The notes under the pieces: generated by a model
The model's database searches: none
What the model was told of the DNA's origin: nothing
Seen by the model: the letters and a program-made list of their open reading frames with translations, nothing else
Part shown: piece by piece, positions 23,342 to 23,744 of the stretch
Layout: every line of letters starts with the position of its first letter
How positions within the stretch are numbered: the first letter of the stretch is position 1
Made by a program: the position numbers and the translations under genes
Source: JBGOUV01 sp041477815
GTDB taxonomy: Bacteria > Acidobacteriota > Terriglobia > Bryobacterales > JACQDG01
Assembly: GCA_041477815.1 (NCBI GenBank)
Contig: JBGOUV010000052.1
Location: forward strand, 1-23,744
Reading direction: 5' to 3'
DNA length: 23,744 bases

Positions 23342-23744
23342 TCATTCCACCGACTCCCCGAGCCGCGCCCGATACGCCTGCCGCGCAAACTCGTAAGCCT
23401 TCTCAGCCTCCCCGCGATCCTCCTTCCGGATCAGCTTGACCTTCTGCTTCCAGCACTGATCGACCGCTTTCAGGCACCACTCCGCGCTCTGCCGCGAAGC
23501 CCGCACCGGCTTCCCGCCGACCAAAACCCAGATCGGATTAGTATGCGACGAAGGCAGCACCCGCAGCGCCACCCAACTGCTGCGGTCGATGCGGCGCTCG
23601 AACGATACTCCGCGCAAAGTCCCGTCCGCCTCGATCTCCTGGCGCGCCACGGCGACCCCGTTGACCACCAGCTCCACCGCCACCCGGCGCGTCGTGCCCA
23701 CCCGGGCCCGCTCCACGTCCCAATATGGCTTCTGGTCATACTTC
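23342..23744 (-). CDS. Probable CehA/McbA-family metallohydrolase, C-terminal end (partial at window end)
   Basis: The frame is open from the right edge to the TGA at 23342-23344, so about 134 residues are visible and the N-terminus is missing. The sequence runs KYDQKPYWDVERARV, then a beta-rich domain (VELVVNGVAVARQEIEADG, VSFERRIDRSSWVALRVLPSSHTNPIWVLVGGKPVRAS), and ends in a helix rich in charged residues (QKVKLIRKEDRGEAEKAYEFARQAYRARLGE). I recognise this as the C-terminal region that follows the PHP-like hydrolase domain in CehA/McbA-type proteins of Planctomycetes and Acidobacteria. The catalytic part is outside the window, so the call is from memory of family resemblance. It lies upstream of, and in the same direction as, the PVC-type lipoprotein gene. 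Confidence 0.6.
   Translation of the reverse strand, partial: KYDQKPYWDVERARVGTTRRVAVELVVNGVAVARQEIEADGTLRGVSFERRIDRSSWVALRVLPSSHTNPIWVLVGGKPVRASRQSAEWCLKAVDQCWKQKVKLIRKEDRGEAEKAYEFARQAYRARLGESVE

Overview
The window is high-GC DNA that looks chromosomal, from an Acidobacterium of the Solibacter/Bryobacter type (class Terriglobia). The lineage call rests on three features. A secreted protein carries the C-terminal domain known as TIGR03437, which is strongly associated with Solibacter. An Oar-like TonB-dependent receptor begins with a carboxypeptidase-regulatory-like domain. A long lipoprotein combines a PVC-type propeller, HEAT repeats and one cytochrome c motif. No rRNA, tRNA, CRISPR array, transposase or phage gene is visible.

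Left part (1-5398, + strand). A tightly packed gene run encodes the end of an NSAR/OSBS-family enolase (menC-like), an EamA-family transporter and an MFS transporter. Then comes a small insertion-like module: a frameshifted four-helix-bundle (S23/IVS-type) gene between G-rich and C-rich seven-base repeat arrays in inverted orientation. The run continues with a pteridine-reductase-like SDR, a TPM-domain (YgcG-like) membrane protein and a nucleotidyltransferase-domain protein. Most junctions overlap or are separated by a few bases. The repeat module appears to supply the start codon and first residues of the SDR. A second, unrelated seven-base repeat encodes part of the TPM protein's leader.

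Middle (5399-14285). A secreted matrixin-like metalloprotease (+) has three BACON-like repeats, a TIGR03437 domain and a TIG-like end. It overlaps tail to tail with a DUF885 putative metallopeptidase (-). That gene is divergent, by only 16 bp, from a 1137-residue Oar-like TonB-dependent receptor, which is translationally coupled to an amidohydrolase/deacetylase. This looks like a secretion, uptake and catabolism cluster, although the substrate cannot be read from the sequence.

Right part (14286-23744). A hairpin-rich intergenic stretch of about 300 bp precedes a small secreted Lys/Pro-rich protein and a complete tripartite heavy-metal-type RND efflux set in the order adaptor, pump, outer-membrane channel. 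The channel gene runs 89 bp into the convergent gene for the PVC-type cytochrome lipoprotein (-). Three consecutive perfect hairpins separate that gene from the C-terminal end of a probable CehA/McbA-type protein (-) at the window edge.

The strongest candidate for something undescribed is the repeat-flanked four-helix-bundle module at 2738-3221. Secondary candidates are the structured region 14286-14591, the small Lys/Pro-rich protein beside the efflux genes, and the triple hairpin at 23275-23325.
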